A DNA stretch of 64,000 nucleotides from Planctomycetaceae bacterium (GTDB taxonomy: Bacteria > Planctomycetota > Planctomycetia > Gemmatales > Gemmataceae). Position numbers and translations under genes: made by a program. The notes beneath the pieces were generated by a model. That model saw only the letters and a list, made by a program, of their open reading frames with translations. It was not told the DNA's origin and did no database searches. Below, in pieces: positions 1-8,038 of the stretch; position 1 is the stretch's first letter, and the number at the start of each line of letters is the position of its first letter. The stretch lies in the NCBI GenBank assembly GCA_013823135.1, contig PNLP01000011.1, positions 89,962 through 153,961 on the forward strand, written 5' to 3'.

Positions 1-743
1 ACGCAGCACTCGTAGTTGTTGCGGAAGTTGTGGGCGATCAGTTCGAGGTTCGTACCGTCCTGGTCCACGCGCCACACGGTCCCCTTCTGGCAATCGGTGG
101 TGTTTGACTTCCAGATCGGCCCCTTCTTGTCAGCGCTCTGGAGACCGTTCGGGCCGCTGTCGCCGATGGTGAAGTACAGCTTGCCGTCCGGCCCGATGTT
201 GATGCCGTGAACGCCGTGGTCGTGGTCGAAACCGCCGATGCCGGTGAGGAACTTCTTCGGCGGGCCGTCGGCCTTCAGGTCGCCGTCCTTGTCCTCGAAC
301 ACGAGGATGTCGGGCGACTGGCACACGAACACTCGCTGCCCCTTGCCGTCGGCATACGGTGCGACGCACACGCCGAGCGGGCCGTACAGGTCTTCGCCCT
401 GGTAGAACGTGACCGCCTCGGTCGCCTTGCCTTCGCCCTTGGTATCGACCAGAACCTGAATGCGGTCGCCTTCCTTGCGGATGATCGGCCGACCGAACCC
501 CTTGCGGCGGTAGTTCACCGCTTCCGCCACCCACACGCGACCCTTCTGGTCCACGTCGATGCTGGTGGGGTTGATGAGCATCGGCTCGGCCGCGAACAGT
601 TCCACCTGGAAGCCGTCCGCAACTTTGAGCGCTTTCAACGCGGCTTCAGGCGAAAGTGGCCCGCCTTTCGGCTGAGCGGTGGCGAGTGCGGCTGATGCGA
701 GCAAGACGGCGAGGGGCATGATGCCCCTGAAAAACGACCACAT
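1..743 (-). CDS. PVC-type membrane-bound dehydrogenase-like secreted protein (3' part outside window)
   Basis: The gene runs off the left edge, so only the first 247 codons are visible. It begins with a signal peptide (MWSFFRGIMPLAVLLASA, cleavage near ALATAQ) followed by the start of a beta-propeller with phrases such as FQVELFAAEPMLINPTSI, GVHGINIGPDGKLYFTIGD and NLELIAHNFRNNYE. These are typical of the planctomycete/verrucomicrobial membrane-bound dehydrogenase domain that usually precedes HEAT repeats and a C-terminal cytochrome c. It is likely exported and may oxidise sugars or alcohols, but the substrate is unknown. The ATG directly before the signal peptide was taken as start. The full-length relative at 8039-11200 supports the assignment. 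Confidence 0.85.
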   Translation of the reverse strand, partial: MWSFFRGIMPLAVLLASAALATAQPKGGPLSPEAALKALKVADGFQVELFAAEPMLINPTSIDVDQKGRVWVAEAVNYRRKGFGRPIIRKEGDRIQVLVDTKGEGKATEAVTFYQGEDLYGPLGVCVAPYADGKGQRVFVCQSPDILVFEDKDGDLKADGPPKKFLTGIGGFDHDHGVHGINIGPDGKLYFTIGDSGPNGLQSADKKGPIWKSNTTDCQKGTVWRVDQDGTNLELIAHNFRNNYECC

Positions 744-959
744 AAGGGTGGCTCCGGCGGTGAGAGGAGAAGCGGCAGGTGAGCACAGTGTACCGGATGC
801 CGGAGGTGTGGTGTAGGGACCAATCGCGACCCCCCCACCAAATGGGAAGCGGGAAGGTTGTTGACTTTCGTGGCACACCAATCTACCGTCAAGCCACCTG
901 CCGAGACCCCATTCGATCATCTGCGTTAAGACGCCTCACGCAAACCCTCCTGGTATCTC

Positions 960-3122
960 ATGACACGCAGACATCACCAATTTCGCCCGAAGCTATCGCT
1001 CGCTGGGCTGTGTGCCCTGGTGGGGGTGCTTGCGTTGCTCGTGTCGAGTGCCCCTGCCGACGAACTCACCACCGAGCTTGCCAAGAAACTGGCGGGCGCG
1101 AAGTTCGATCACTACGCCGAGGCACCCGGCTATTCTGAAGGCCCGACGTGGCGCAAGGGCGAGGTGTTCTTTTGCAGCGGGGCGTTGCTCCGCGTCGATG
1201 CGAAGAAGGTGGTCTCCAAGTATCTGGAAATCGGGCCAGCGGGGACCGTCCTTCGCGCCGATGGGCACATGGTTGTCGCCGACAACAAATTCAAGGCGTT
1301 GCTGGACGTGTCGCCGGAGGGGAAAGTGGGCGTGATCGCGGATCGCCACGAGATGGCGACGCTCCGCAGCCTGAACGATGTCACCATCGACGCCCGCGGA
1401 AACATCTACTGGACCGACCCCGAAGGCTCGACGCCGAAGACACCCGTGGGCCGCATCTACCGCTTGCGCCCGGATGGTCGGGTGGATCAGATCGCCACGG
1501 GGTTGGCGTTCCCGAACGGCCTTGATGTCGATCCCGCGAGCAAGTTCCTGTACGTCATCGAATCGCAGACGCAGAGGATTCTGCGATTCGCGTTGCCCGA
1601 GGATAACGACCTGCTTGGCAAGCCTGAACTCTTCTCCGACCTGGGTGGCTCGGGCGGCGACGGTTGCGCGTTCGACGCGGCAGGGAACCTGTGGGTTGCC
1701 GACTTCCACCGACCGGACACGAAGACGGGCCGAATCACGGTTCTTAGCCCCGAGGCGAAGGTGCTGGCGTACCTGCCCGTGCCCGCGAAGGTGGTCAGCA
1801 ACATCGCGTTCGGCGGCCCGGATCACGACGAGATCTTCTGCACCACGGGCGACCCGCCCGGCGTGTTTCACGCGAAGGTCGGCGTCAAGGGATTCGTCGG
1901 CCACCCCGGCAAGCCGATGAAGATTTCCCGCTACCTGAACGTTGTGCCGCTGAAGTCGCACCCCGACGCCGAGACGATCCGCAAGATCGCGAAACTTGCC
2001 GCCGATGCCAAGCAGATCAATGGTGAATTCGATGACCCAACTGCGAAAGAATTTGAGCGTCTCGCGGAGCTCCTTACCGACAAGGACTTGTTGCCAAGTC
2101 TGGTGAAGATGAAACTCAACATGGAAGCCGTCGCCAAGCGGCACGCCAGCGATCGCGCCCTGCTCGCGGAGATCAAGCGACTCGGCGGCACCGCGACAAT
2201 CGAAATCGTCGCCCCGGAATCGTGGCGTGCCATCGCAAGTGATGAATCACTTCCCGTGTTCGGCCGCATCACCGAGATCTACTTGAACGAGCGCACTGAC
2301 GGCCACAAGGCTCCCGTTTCCAAGGCGCTGACCGACCGCGTGACGGACGATTGGCTCAAACGACTCGCGGGCCAGGACCAGCTTCGGCGACTGGAACTGT
2401 CGGGCACGGCGGTCACGAGTGCCGGGTTGATTCACCTCAAGGAGTTGAAGAATCTCGAAATCCTGAGCGTGTGCCTGACGGCCGTGGACGATAGCGGCTT
2501 CGAGCACCTCGCGGGGCTTACCAAGATGCGGCGAATGTCCGTCTGCTCGTCGAAGGTGACCGGTTCTGGCTTCAAGCATCTGCACGGGATGACGCAGATC
2601 GAATCCATCAACCTGCACTCGTCCCCGGCGAGTGATGCGGGCCTCGAAGCCATCAGCAAGCTGACGAACCTTCGTCGCCTGGAGATCGTTCACAGCGCGG
2701 TTACCGATGCCGGACTGAAACGCCTCGCGAGCCTTGTCAACCTTCGCCAGTTGCACCTCGCGAGCCACGACACAACAGCGGCGGGCTTGCCATTTCTCGC
2801 GGGACTCAAGGAACTCGACCAACTCGACGTGTACGAAAAGCCCGCGAGCAACGCAACACTCGCGGAGATTGCAAAGCTACCGAAACTGCGCCTACTCATG
2901 CTCATCACCGGCACGTTCGACGACGACGGCGTGAAGCACCTCGCGGGATTGCTGACACTGGAGGAACTGACGCTGAACTCGGGGAAGGTTACCGACGCGG
3001 CGCTCGAACATCTCGCGGGATTGAAGAACCTTCGCAAGCTGAACCTGGGCGGCACGAAGGTCACCGCAGCCGGGCGTGAGAAGCTCGCGAAGGCGCTGCC
3101 CAAGCTGGCCATCACGCCGTGA
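960..3122 (+). CDS. Secreted SMP-30/gluconolactonase-like beta-propeller fused to leucine-rich repeats
   Basis: A 720-residue exported protein. Residues 1-35 are a signal peptide with a basic start and a core around LCALVGVLALLVSSAPA. Residues about 45-320 are an SMP-30/gluconolactonase/LRE-like propeller (YSEGPTWRKGEVFF, TDPEGSTPKTPVGRIYRL, AFPNGLDVDPASKFLYV, ending near HDEIFCTTGDPPGVF). From about 340 to the end come repeated leucine-rich units of the type LTNLRRLEIVHSAVTDAGLK, the planctomycete RI-like LRR. The propeller suggests lactone hydrolysis or sugar sensing and the LRRs a binding surface; the combination is an inferred domain fusion. It probably stands alone, 62 bases before the next SMP-30 gene. 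Confidence 0.85.
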   Translation: MTRRHHQFRPKLSLAGLCALVGVLALLVSSAPADELTTELAKKLAGAKFDHYAEAPGYSEGPTWRKGEVFFCSGALLRVDAKKVVSKYLEIGPAGTVLRADGHMVVADNKFKALLDVSPEGKVGVIADRHEMATLRSLNDVTIDARGNIYWTDPEGSTPKTPVGRIYRLRPDGRVDQIATGLAFPNGLDVDPASKFLYVIESQTQRILRFALPEDNDLLGKPELFSDLGGSGGDGCAFDAAGNLWVADFHRPDTKTGRITVLSPEAKVLAYLPVPAKVVSNIAFGGPDHDEIFCTTGDPPGVFHAKVGVKGFVGHPGKPMKISRYLNVVPLKSHPDAETIRKIAKLAADAKQINGEFDDPTAKEFERLAELLTDKDLLPSLVKMKLNMEAVAKRHASDRALLAEIKRLGGTATIEIVAPESWRAIASDESLPVFGRITEIYLNERTDGHKAPVSKALTDRVTDDWLKRLAGQDQLRRLELSGTAVTSAGLIHLKELKNLEILSVCLTAVDDSGFEHLAGLTKMRRMSVCSSKVTGSGFKHLHGMTQIESINLHSSPASDAGLEAISKLTNLRRLEIVHSAVTDAGLKRLASLVNLRQLHLASHDTTAAGLPFLAGLKELDQLDVYEKPASNATLAEIAKLPKLRLLMLITGTFDDDGVKHLAGLLTLEELTLNSGKVTDAALEHLAGLKNLRKLNLGGTKVTAAGREKLAKALPKLAITP

Positions 3123-3183
3123 TCCGGGTACGTCAGAACTCTGCGGTAACCGAACGAAGTCTCTTCCACATGAGGTTGATCGA

Positions 3184-4119
3184 ATGTTCCGCATCCGTTT
3201 GTTGAAAGCGTTCGCCCTGTTCGCGCTGGTCGCCGCCGGCGTGACTGCGGCCGAGGACAAGAAGGGCTCGATCGCGGGGATCGGGCCGACAGGCGAGATC
3301 AAGAAGGCGCACAGCGATTTCAAGTTCACCGAAGGCCCGACGTCTGATGCCGAGGGGAACGCGTACTTCACCGACATCCCCAACGAGAAGATTCACAAGA
3401 TCGACGCGGCCGGAAAACTGAGCGTGTTCCGCGAGAAGTCGAACTTCGCGAACGGCCTGATGGTGAACGCCAAGGGCGAGATCGTGGCGTGCGAGATGAA
3501 TGGCGCGATCGTTGCCATCAGCGCTGACAGCAAGGAACGCCGCGTGATCACCGACAAGTACGAAGACAAGCGGTACAACGCGCCGAACGATCTCGTGCTC
3601 GACGCGGCCGGCGGCGTGTACTTCACAGACCCTGCGTTCCGCGCGCCGATGCCCCTGCCACAAGGGAAGACGTGCGTCTACTACGCTGCCGCTGATGGCA
3701 AGGTCACGCGACTGATCGATGATCTGCCGAACCCGAACGGCGTGCGGCTGTCGCCCGACGAGAAAACGCTGTACGTGTTCCCCAGTGGTCAGAAGGAGAT
3801 GATGAGCTACCCGGTCGAGGGGCCAGGGAAGATCGGTAAGGGGAAGGTGTTCTGTGCTCTGGCTCAAGCGAAAGAAGGCGGCAACGGTGGTGGCGACGGG
3901 GCCGCGGTCGATTCGAAGGGGAACATCTACATCACGTCGGCAACCGGCTTGCAGGTCTTCGACAAGGACGGCAAGGCGCTGGGTACGATCAAGTTCCCGG
4001 AGCAGCCGTCGAACGCGACCTTCGGCGGCAAGGATCTCAAGACGCTGATCGTGACCGCCCGCACGTCGGTCTACACCTGCCCGATGGAAGTGGTGGGACA
4101 CCGGTATCCGGGCAAGTAA
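3184..4119 (+). CDS. Secreted SMP-30/gluconolactonase/LRE family protein
   Basis: A 311-residue protein with a signal peptide (MFRIRLLKAFALFALVAAG, cleavage near VTAAEDKK) and a complete SMP-30-type six-bladed propeller. Family features include FTEGPTSDAEGNAYFTDI, the ANGLMVN turn, YNAPNDLVLDAAGGVYFTDP and NPNGVRLSPDEKTLYVF, where Asn/Asp residues normally hold the catalytic metal. Gluconolactonase-like lactone hydrolysis is the likely reaction; the true substrate is unknown. The reading frame is open further upstream, but the ATG at 3184 directly precedes the signal peptide. It follows another SMP-30 gene and may be co-transcribed with it. Confidence 0.88.
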   Translation: MFRIRLLKAFALFALVAAGVTAAEDKKGSIAGIGPTGEIKKAHSDFKFTEGPTSDAEGNAYFTDIPNEKIHKIDAAGKLSVFREKSNFANGLMVNAKGEIVACEMNGAIVAISADSKERRVITDKYEDKRYNAPNDLVLDAAGGVYFTDPAFRAPMPLPQGKTCVYYAAADGKVTRLIDDLPNPNGVRLSPDEKTLYVFPSGQKEMMSYPVEGPGKIGKGKVFCALAQAKEGGNGGGDGAAVDSKGNIYITSATGLQVFDKDGKALGTIKFPEQPSNATFGGKDLKTLIVTARTSVYTCPMEVVGHRYPGK

Positions 4120-4189
4120 AAGCAGACCGGGAGCGGAGGAGACTAACGAAGTCGTTTGGTGTTCTCCCCTCGCGAAGCAGAGGTTGGTG

Positions 4190-4687
4190 ATGAAGCCAGG
4201 CAGTCGAAAGTGGGACGAGGCGATCTGGGCGGCCGGCGCGGCAGGTAAGCGGCCAGACTGGGCCGATGTCATGTGGTACGCGGTGGACGGACTTGGCTGC
4301 GTGGGGATGTTTACCTCAGGCGGCCCAGGTCCAATCCCCCGATCTGTGTTTCGCGATCTTGATGCCCACAACTCGTTGGCTAACTATCTCCGTGACCTAC
4401 CGTTCTTGGGAAAGCCAGAGTTGTTGATCCGCTACAAGCGAACCGACGCATGGAGGCAAGCGGCCGAGCGAGGGTTGTATGCATTCGATTACGACGGCGA
4501 CAGCGAGCTACCCACCGGCTACCGTCTTGTCGCCCGCCCGAAGGCGTCGTGTGCCCTCAGCTTGGGTAGCCTACCGATTTGGGCTCAGGAGCAGTTCGGA
4601 GCCCTCTGCGTCTCGGGCGAGTCATTCGCCGAGTCGGCTGGGCGTGTCCTTGACTTGTCAGGCGTTCGTTCCGGGCTGGTTGAGTAG
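4190..4687 (+). CDS. Hypothetical cytoplasmic protein
   Basis: A protein of about 165 residues with no signal peptide or membrane segment. It is rich in Trp and aromatic residues (SRKWDEAIWAAGAAGKRPDW, ADVMWYAVDGLGCVGMFTSG), with a middle part resembling small cytoplasmic proteins that recur in Gemmata-type genomes. No family was recognised. TTG, GTG and ATG occur in succession at 4184, 4187 and 4190; the ATG was chosen. It lies tail-to-tail with rtcB. An immunity-like role is possible but not supported by any motif. Confidence 0.65.
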   Translation: MKPGSRKWDEAIWAAGAAGKRPDWADVMWYAVDGLGCVGMFTSGGPGPIPRSVFRDLDAHNSLANYLRDLPFLGKPELLIRYKRTDAWRQAAERGLYAFDYDGDSELPTGYRLVARPKASCALSLGSLPIWAQEQFGALCVSGESFAESAGRVLDLSGVRSGLVE

Positions 4688-4719
4688 AGTCGAACTATTT
4701 CGACTACGAATTCCAGCAC

Positions 4720-6183
4720 TTAACCCTTGATCACGCCGATCGGTCGCATCCGGGCGACCTTCCGCGACAGGTCGGCATCGTGGACGGTATCGACGACGTC
4801 GTCCACGTTTTTGTAAGCCTTCGGCTGCTCTTCCGCGAGGCCGCTGCGGCTCGTGGCCATCGCAATGACGCCGCGGGCTTCCAGTTCCTTCTCGATCTTG
4901 CGGCCGGCGCCGTCGAGCTTCGCCGCGGTGCGGCTCATCGCACGCCCGGCCCCGTGACACGTTGAGCCGAACGTCTTCTCCATGCTGCCGGCGCTGCCGA
5001 CCAGCACCCACGACGCACGCCCCATGTCACCAGGGATGATGACCGGTTGCCCCACGGAACGGAACTGCTCCGGCACATCGGGGTGACCCGCGGGGAACGC
5101 TCGCGTCGCTCCCTTGCGGTGAACCCATACCTTCTTCTTGATGCCGTCCACGTCGTGTTCTTCGAGCTTTGCGATGTTGTGGGCGACATCGTAGAGCAGT
5201 TCCATTCCGAGGTCTTGCCACGACCGGCCGAACACCTCGGCGAACACTTCGCGGGCCTGGTGCATCAGCAACTGCCGGTTGCAGAAGCCGTAGTTCGCGG
5301 CCGCACGCATCGCGGCGATGTACTTCCGCCCCTCCGGGCTGCCGACGGGTGCGCACGCGAGTTGCCGATCAGGCAATTCAAACTTGTACTTCTCGGGACA
5401 ATTGCGGAACACGCTCAGGGCATCGTCGCACACCTGATACCCCAGGCCGCGTGAACCCGAGTGGATCATCACGCAAACCTGGTTCAATTCGAGCCCGAAC
5501 ACCTTCGCGACATCGGCATCGAGAATCGCATCGACGACCTGCACTTCGAGGAAGTGGTTACCGCTGCCGAGGGTGCCGCACTGCTCGGTACCGCGCTTGA
5601 CGGCGTGGTCCGAAACCTCGTGCGGATCGCCATCGGGAATGCGGCCGCCCGATTCGGTGTGATCGAGATCCTTCGCAACGCCGAGTCCGCGGTCGATCAC
5701 GAATCGCGGCCCTTCGCCCATGAGTCGCCGCGTATCGGTGGTGTTGAACTTGTAGCGGCCTGCTCGTCCCGCACCCGACGGAATGGTGTGGAACAGTGCC
5801 TTCACTAACTCGCGAATGTGCTTTTTCACGTCGTCGAGGAACAGGTTCGTCTTCAGCAGACGAACGCCGCAGTTGATGTCGTAGCCGACGCCGCCGGGGG
5901 AGATGACGCCGCCTTCTTCGGGATCGGTGGCGCAGACGCCGCCGATGCAGAAGCCGTAGCCCCAGTGGATGTCGGGCATCGCGAGGCTGGCCTTCTGGAT
6001 GCCCGGCAGCGTGGCGACGTTCGCGACTTGATCCGGAGCCTGATCCTTGCGGATCGTCTCCATGAGTTTGTCGCTGGCGAAGATGTGGCCGTCCACGCGC
6101 ATCCCGGGCTTGTAGCTCTTGGGGATGCGCCAGCAGTTGCAGCCGATCTTCTCAAGCGTTCCAGCAAATTCGGGCTTCGCCAT
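4720..6183 (-). CDS. rtcB: RNA-splicing ligase RtcB
   Basis: A 487-residue RtcB. This family joins RNA ends bearing 2',3'-cyclic phosphate or 3'-phosphate to 5'-OH ends using GTP and Mn2+. The metal-binding and catalytic residues are visible: Asp102 and Cys105 in YDINCGVR, His210 in GSGNHFLEV, His241 in MIHSGSRG, His335 in DVAHNIAK, and the guanylylated His410 in STCHGAGRAMSR. Length and ends match the bacterial/archaeal family. The gene for its activator archease lies just upstream on the same strand, separated by a palindromic repeat, so the two probably act together in RNA repair. Confidence 0.97.
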   Translation of the reverse strand: MAKPEFAGTLEKIGCNCWRIPKSYKPGMRVDGHIFASDKLMETIRKDQAPDQVANVATLPGIQKASLAMPDIHWGYGFCIGGVCATDPEEGGVISPGGVGYDINCGVRLLKTNLFLDDVKKHIRELVKALFHTIPSGAGRAGRYKFNTTDTRRLMGEGPRFVIDRGLGVAKDLDHTESGGRIPDGDPHEVSDHAVKRGTEQCGTLGSGNHFLEVQVVDAILDADVAKVFGLELNQVCVMIHSGSRGLGYQVCDDALSVFRNCPEKYKFELPDRQLACAPVGSPEGRKYIAAMRAAANYGFCNRQLLMHQAREVFAEVFGRSWQDLGMELLYDVAHNIAKLEEHDVDGIKKKVWVHRKGATRAFPAGHPDVPEQFRSVGQPVIIPGDMGRASWVLVGSAGSMEKTFGSTCHGAGRAMSRTAAKLDGAGRKIEKELEARGVIAMATSRSGLAEEQPKAYKNVDDVVDTVHDADLSRKVARMRPIGVIKG

Positions 6184-6195
6184 GATCCCCTCGAA

Positions 6196-6250
6196 CGTTT
6201 AGCCACGACCGAAGGGAGCGTCACGCGCTCCCTTCGGTCGCGGCTAAACG
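6196..6250. repeat. Palindromic dispersed repeat, family D
   Basis: Two 25-base arms (6196-6220 and 6226-6250) are inverted copies with one mismatch, centred on a five-base loop. The core is TTTAGCCGCGACCGAAGGG. Related copies occur at 48971-49022 and as half-copies near 55239 and 28382. In RNA it would form a strong hairpin between the archease and rtcB coding regions. Confidence 0.85.
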
Positions 6251-6252
6251 AG

Positions 6253-6663
6253 TTAAATATCCACGATAACCTCGGCCAACCATTCGTCGCCCTCACGCAC
6301 GACCTTCAGTTCGTGGTACGTGATCGCCTTCACCTCGTGCGCGAGTTGGTGGCGTGCCGCGTCGAACGGTTCGCCCCACGCGGTACCCGTCAGTCCGTCA
6401 GCACGCACCTCGACCGCAAACCGGCTGAAGACCATGCGGTCTTCGTCGCACTTCAGGAGCAGGTCGCGGAGCCAGTCGAACAGCAGGAACTCGCGGTCGG
6501 TGCCGGTGAGTTCGACCGTCACGGCAACTCGCGGTTCGACGCTTCCGACGTCCTCGACGACAGCCGCGAACAGGCACGCCGCCGCTTCCGCAAACAGCGT
6601 GTTCAGGTCGGCCGCTCGGACGCGAAGTCCGAGGTCGGCGGTGTGCTCGAAGAGTTCGTACAT
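6253..6663 (-). CDS. Archease
   Basis: A 136-residue archease, the small protein that speeds turnover of RtcB and helps its guanylylation. The family signature is at the very N-terminus (MYELFEHTADLGLRVRAADL), followed by the central FLLFDWLRDLLLKCDEDRMV segment and the C-terminal KAITYHELKVV with the usual acidic metal ligands. The frame is open 15 codons further upstream, but the ATG at 6663 gives the standard family start. It lies directly upstream of rtcB on the same strand, the classical gene pair for 2',3'-cyclic-phosphate RNA ligation. Confidence 0.94.
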   Translation of the reverse strand: MYELFEHTADLGLRVRAADLNTLFAEAAACLFAAVVEDVGSVEPRVAVTVELTGTDREFLLFDWLRDLLLKCDEDRMVFSRFAVEVRADGLTGTAWGEPFDAARHQLAHEVKAITYHELKVVREGDEWLAEVIVDI

Positions 6664-6838
6664 GCCGCGATGATACCCCGCCCACGACTCAGGCGGAACC
6701 ATTGACACGCGGAAGTGGGGAGGGGTTCAGGGGGAACGTTGGAATGAAATAGACGAATCCGTCGGCGTCTGGGTGCTATGACACGTCTCCGGGCGGAAGA
6801 TGTACGCCCGGATTGAGCTTACCATCTCGCGATCGGCT

Positions 6839-7813
6839 TCACCACCGCACGACGGCGGTGCCCCAGGCCAGGCCGGCGCCGAAGCCGCTCAGCACCACGA
6901 GGTCGCCTTCCTTGAGCTTGCCATCCGCGGCCGCCTCGTCCAGCGCGATCGGAATGCTGCCGGCGGAAGTGTTGCCGTACTTCTCCAGGTTGTTGAACAC
7001 CTTCGAACGCGGGATGTTCAGCGCGTCGATCGCCGCGTTGATGATGCGGATGTTCGCCTGGTGCGCCACGAACAGCGTCACGTCGTCCACGGTCACGTTC
7101 GCCGCCCGCAGAACGTCGTTGATCGTATCGCACAGAATGTTCACGGCCCACTTGAAGACTCGGTAGCCGTCCATCGACATGAAGTGCTTGCCTTCCGCGA
7201 GCAGTTCCGGCGTCGGCGGTAGGCGACTACCACACGTCTCACGCTGGAGCAACGGACCGCCTGCACCATCGGAACCCATGCTGTACGCCAGGATGCCCTG
7301 ATCGGGGCGGCCGGGTTCCACGAACACCGCACCGGCACCGTCGCCGAAGAGCGGGTAGGTCTTGATGTCGGCCGGGTTCAGCACGCGGCTGTTCGTGTCG
7401 CCGCCGATCACCAGTGCGCGGTCGCTGACCCCGGCCTTCACGTAGGCCGCGGCCGTGATGAGCGCGTACATGAAGCCGGCACACGCCGCCTCGACCTCGA
7501 TCGCGGGGCCGTTCAGGCCGAGTTTGTCTTGAACGATGCACGCGGTGCTGGGGAACGACATGTCCGGCGTGAAGGTGCCCAGCACGAGAAGATCGCAGTC
7601 TTTCGCGGTCTTGCCGGTTTTGGCGAATAAATCGTTGGCCGCTTCGAGGCACAGGTCGGAAGTGGCCTGGTGTGCGGCCGCGTGCCGGCGTTCCAGGATG
7701 CCGGTGCGTTTCACAATCCAGTCCGAGTCGAAGCCGAGACGAGCATGGAGGTGGTCGTTGCCGACAACCATATCCGGGACATACTTGCCCGTACCCACGA
7801 TTCGTAGACCCAT
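6839..7813 (-). CDS. fabH: 3-oxoacyl-ACP synthase III (KAS III)
   Basis: A 324-residue condensing enzyme that starts fatty-acid synthesis by joining acetyl-CoA (or another primer) to malonyl-ACP. The catalytic triad is clear: Cys111 in VEAACAGFMYA, His251 in FVAHQANIRI and Asn281 in KYGNTSAGS. The C-terminus has the usual GAGLAWGTAVVRW. The family start MGLRIVGTGKYVP was chosen; an upstream in-frame ATG at 7858 would add 15 residues without homology. No other fatty-acid gene is adjacent. A strong hairpin (7963-8023) separates it from the gene upstream. Confidence 0.93.
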   Translation of the reverse strand: MGLRIVGTGKYVPDMVVGNDHLHARLGFDSDWIVKRTGILERRHAAAHQATSDLCLEAANDLFAKTGKTAKDCDLLVLGTFTPDMSFPSTACIVQDKLGLNGPAIEVEAACAGFMYALITAAAYVKAGVSDRALVIGGDTNSRVLNPADIKTYPLFGDGAGAVFVEPGRPDQGILAYSMGSDGAGGPLLQRETCGSRLPPTPELLAEGKHFMSMDGYRVFKWAVNILCDTINDVLRAANVTVDDVTLFVAHQANIRIINAAIDALNIPRSKVFNNLEKYGNTSAGSIPIALDEAAADGKLKEGDLVVLSGFGAGLAWGTAVVRW

Positions 7814-7962
7814 GAGGGACTTGCACTTCGGCCGCGGCGAAGGTCGCTCGCTACTCATCAGACGACACCCGCACGATGATGTGGCCCGGGCATGTGCCAG
7901 TGGCCGGAATAGGTGTTATATGCACCAGCACGGAATACGGAATCAGATTGGGTTTCAACAAG

Positions 7963-8023
7963 CTCCGAGCCCGAGCGCCAGCGAGGGACAGGCGTGTTTC
8001 CTCGCTGGTGCTCGGGCTCGGAT
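7963..8023. repeat. Inverted repeat / terminator-like hairpin
   Basis: Arms 7963-7986 and 8000-8023 pair almost perfectly (core GAGCCCGAGCGCCAGCGAGG against its complement) around a 13-base loop. It lies just after the stop of the gene at 8039-11200 and before fabH, so it could end that transcript. It lacks a clear T-tract and looks more like a dispersed palindromic element of this genome. Confidence 0.75.
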
Positions 8024-8038
8024 GAAGATGTTCTGGCG

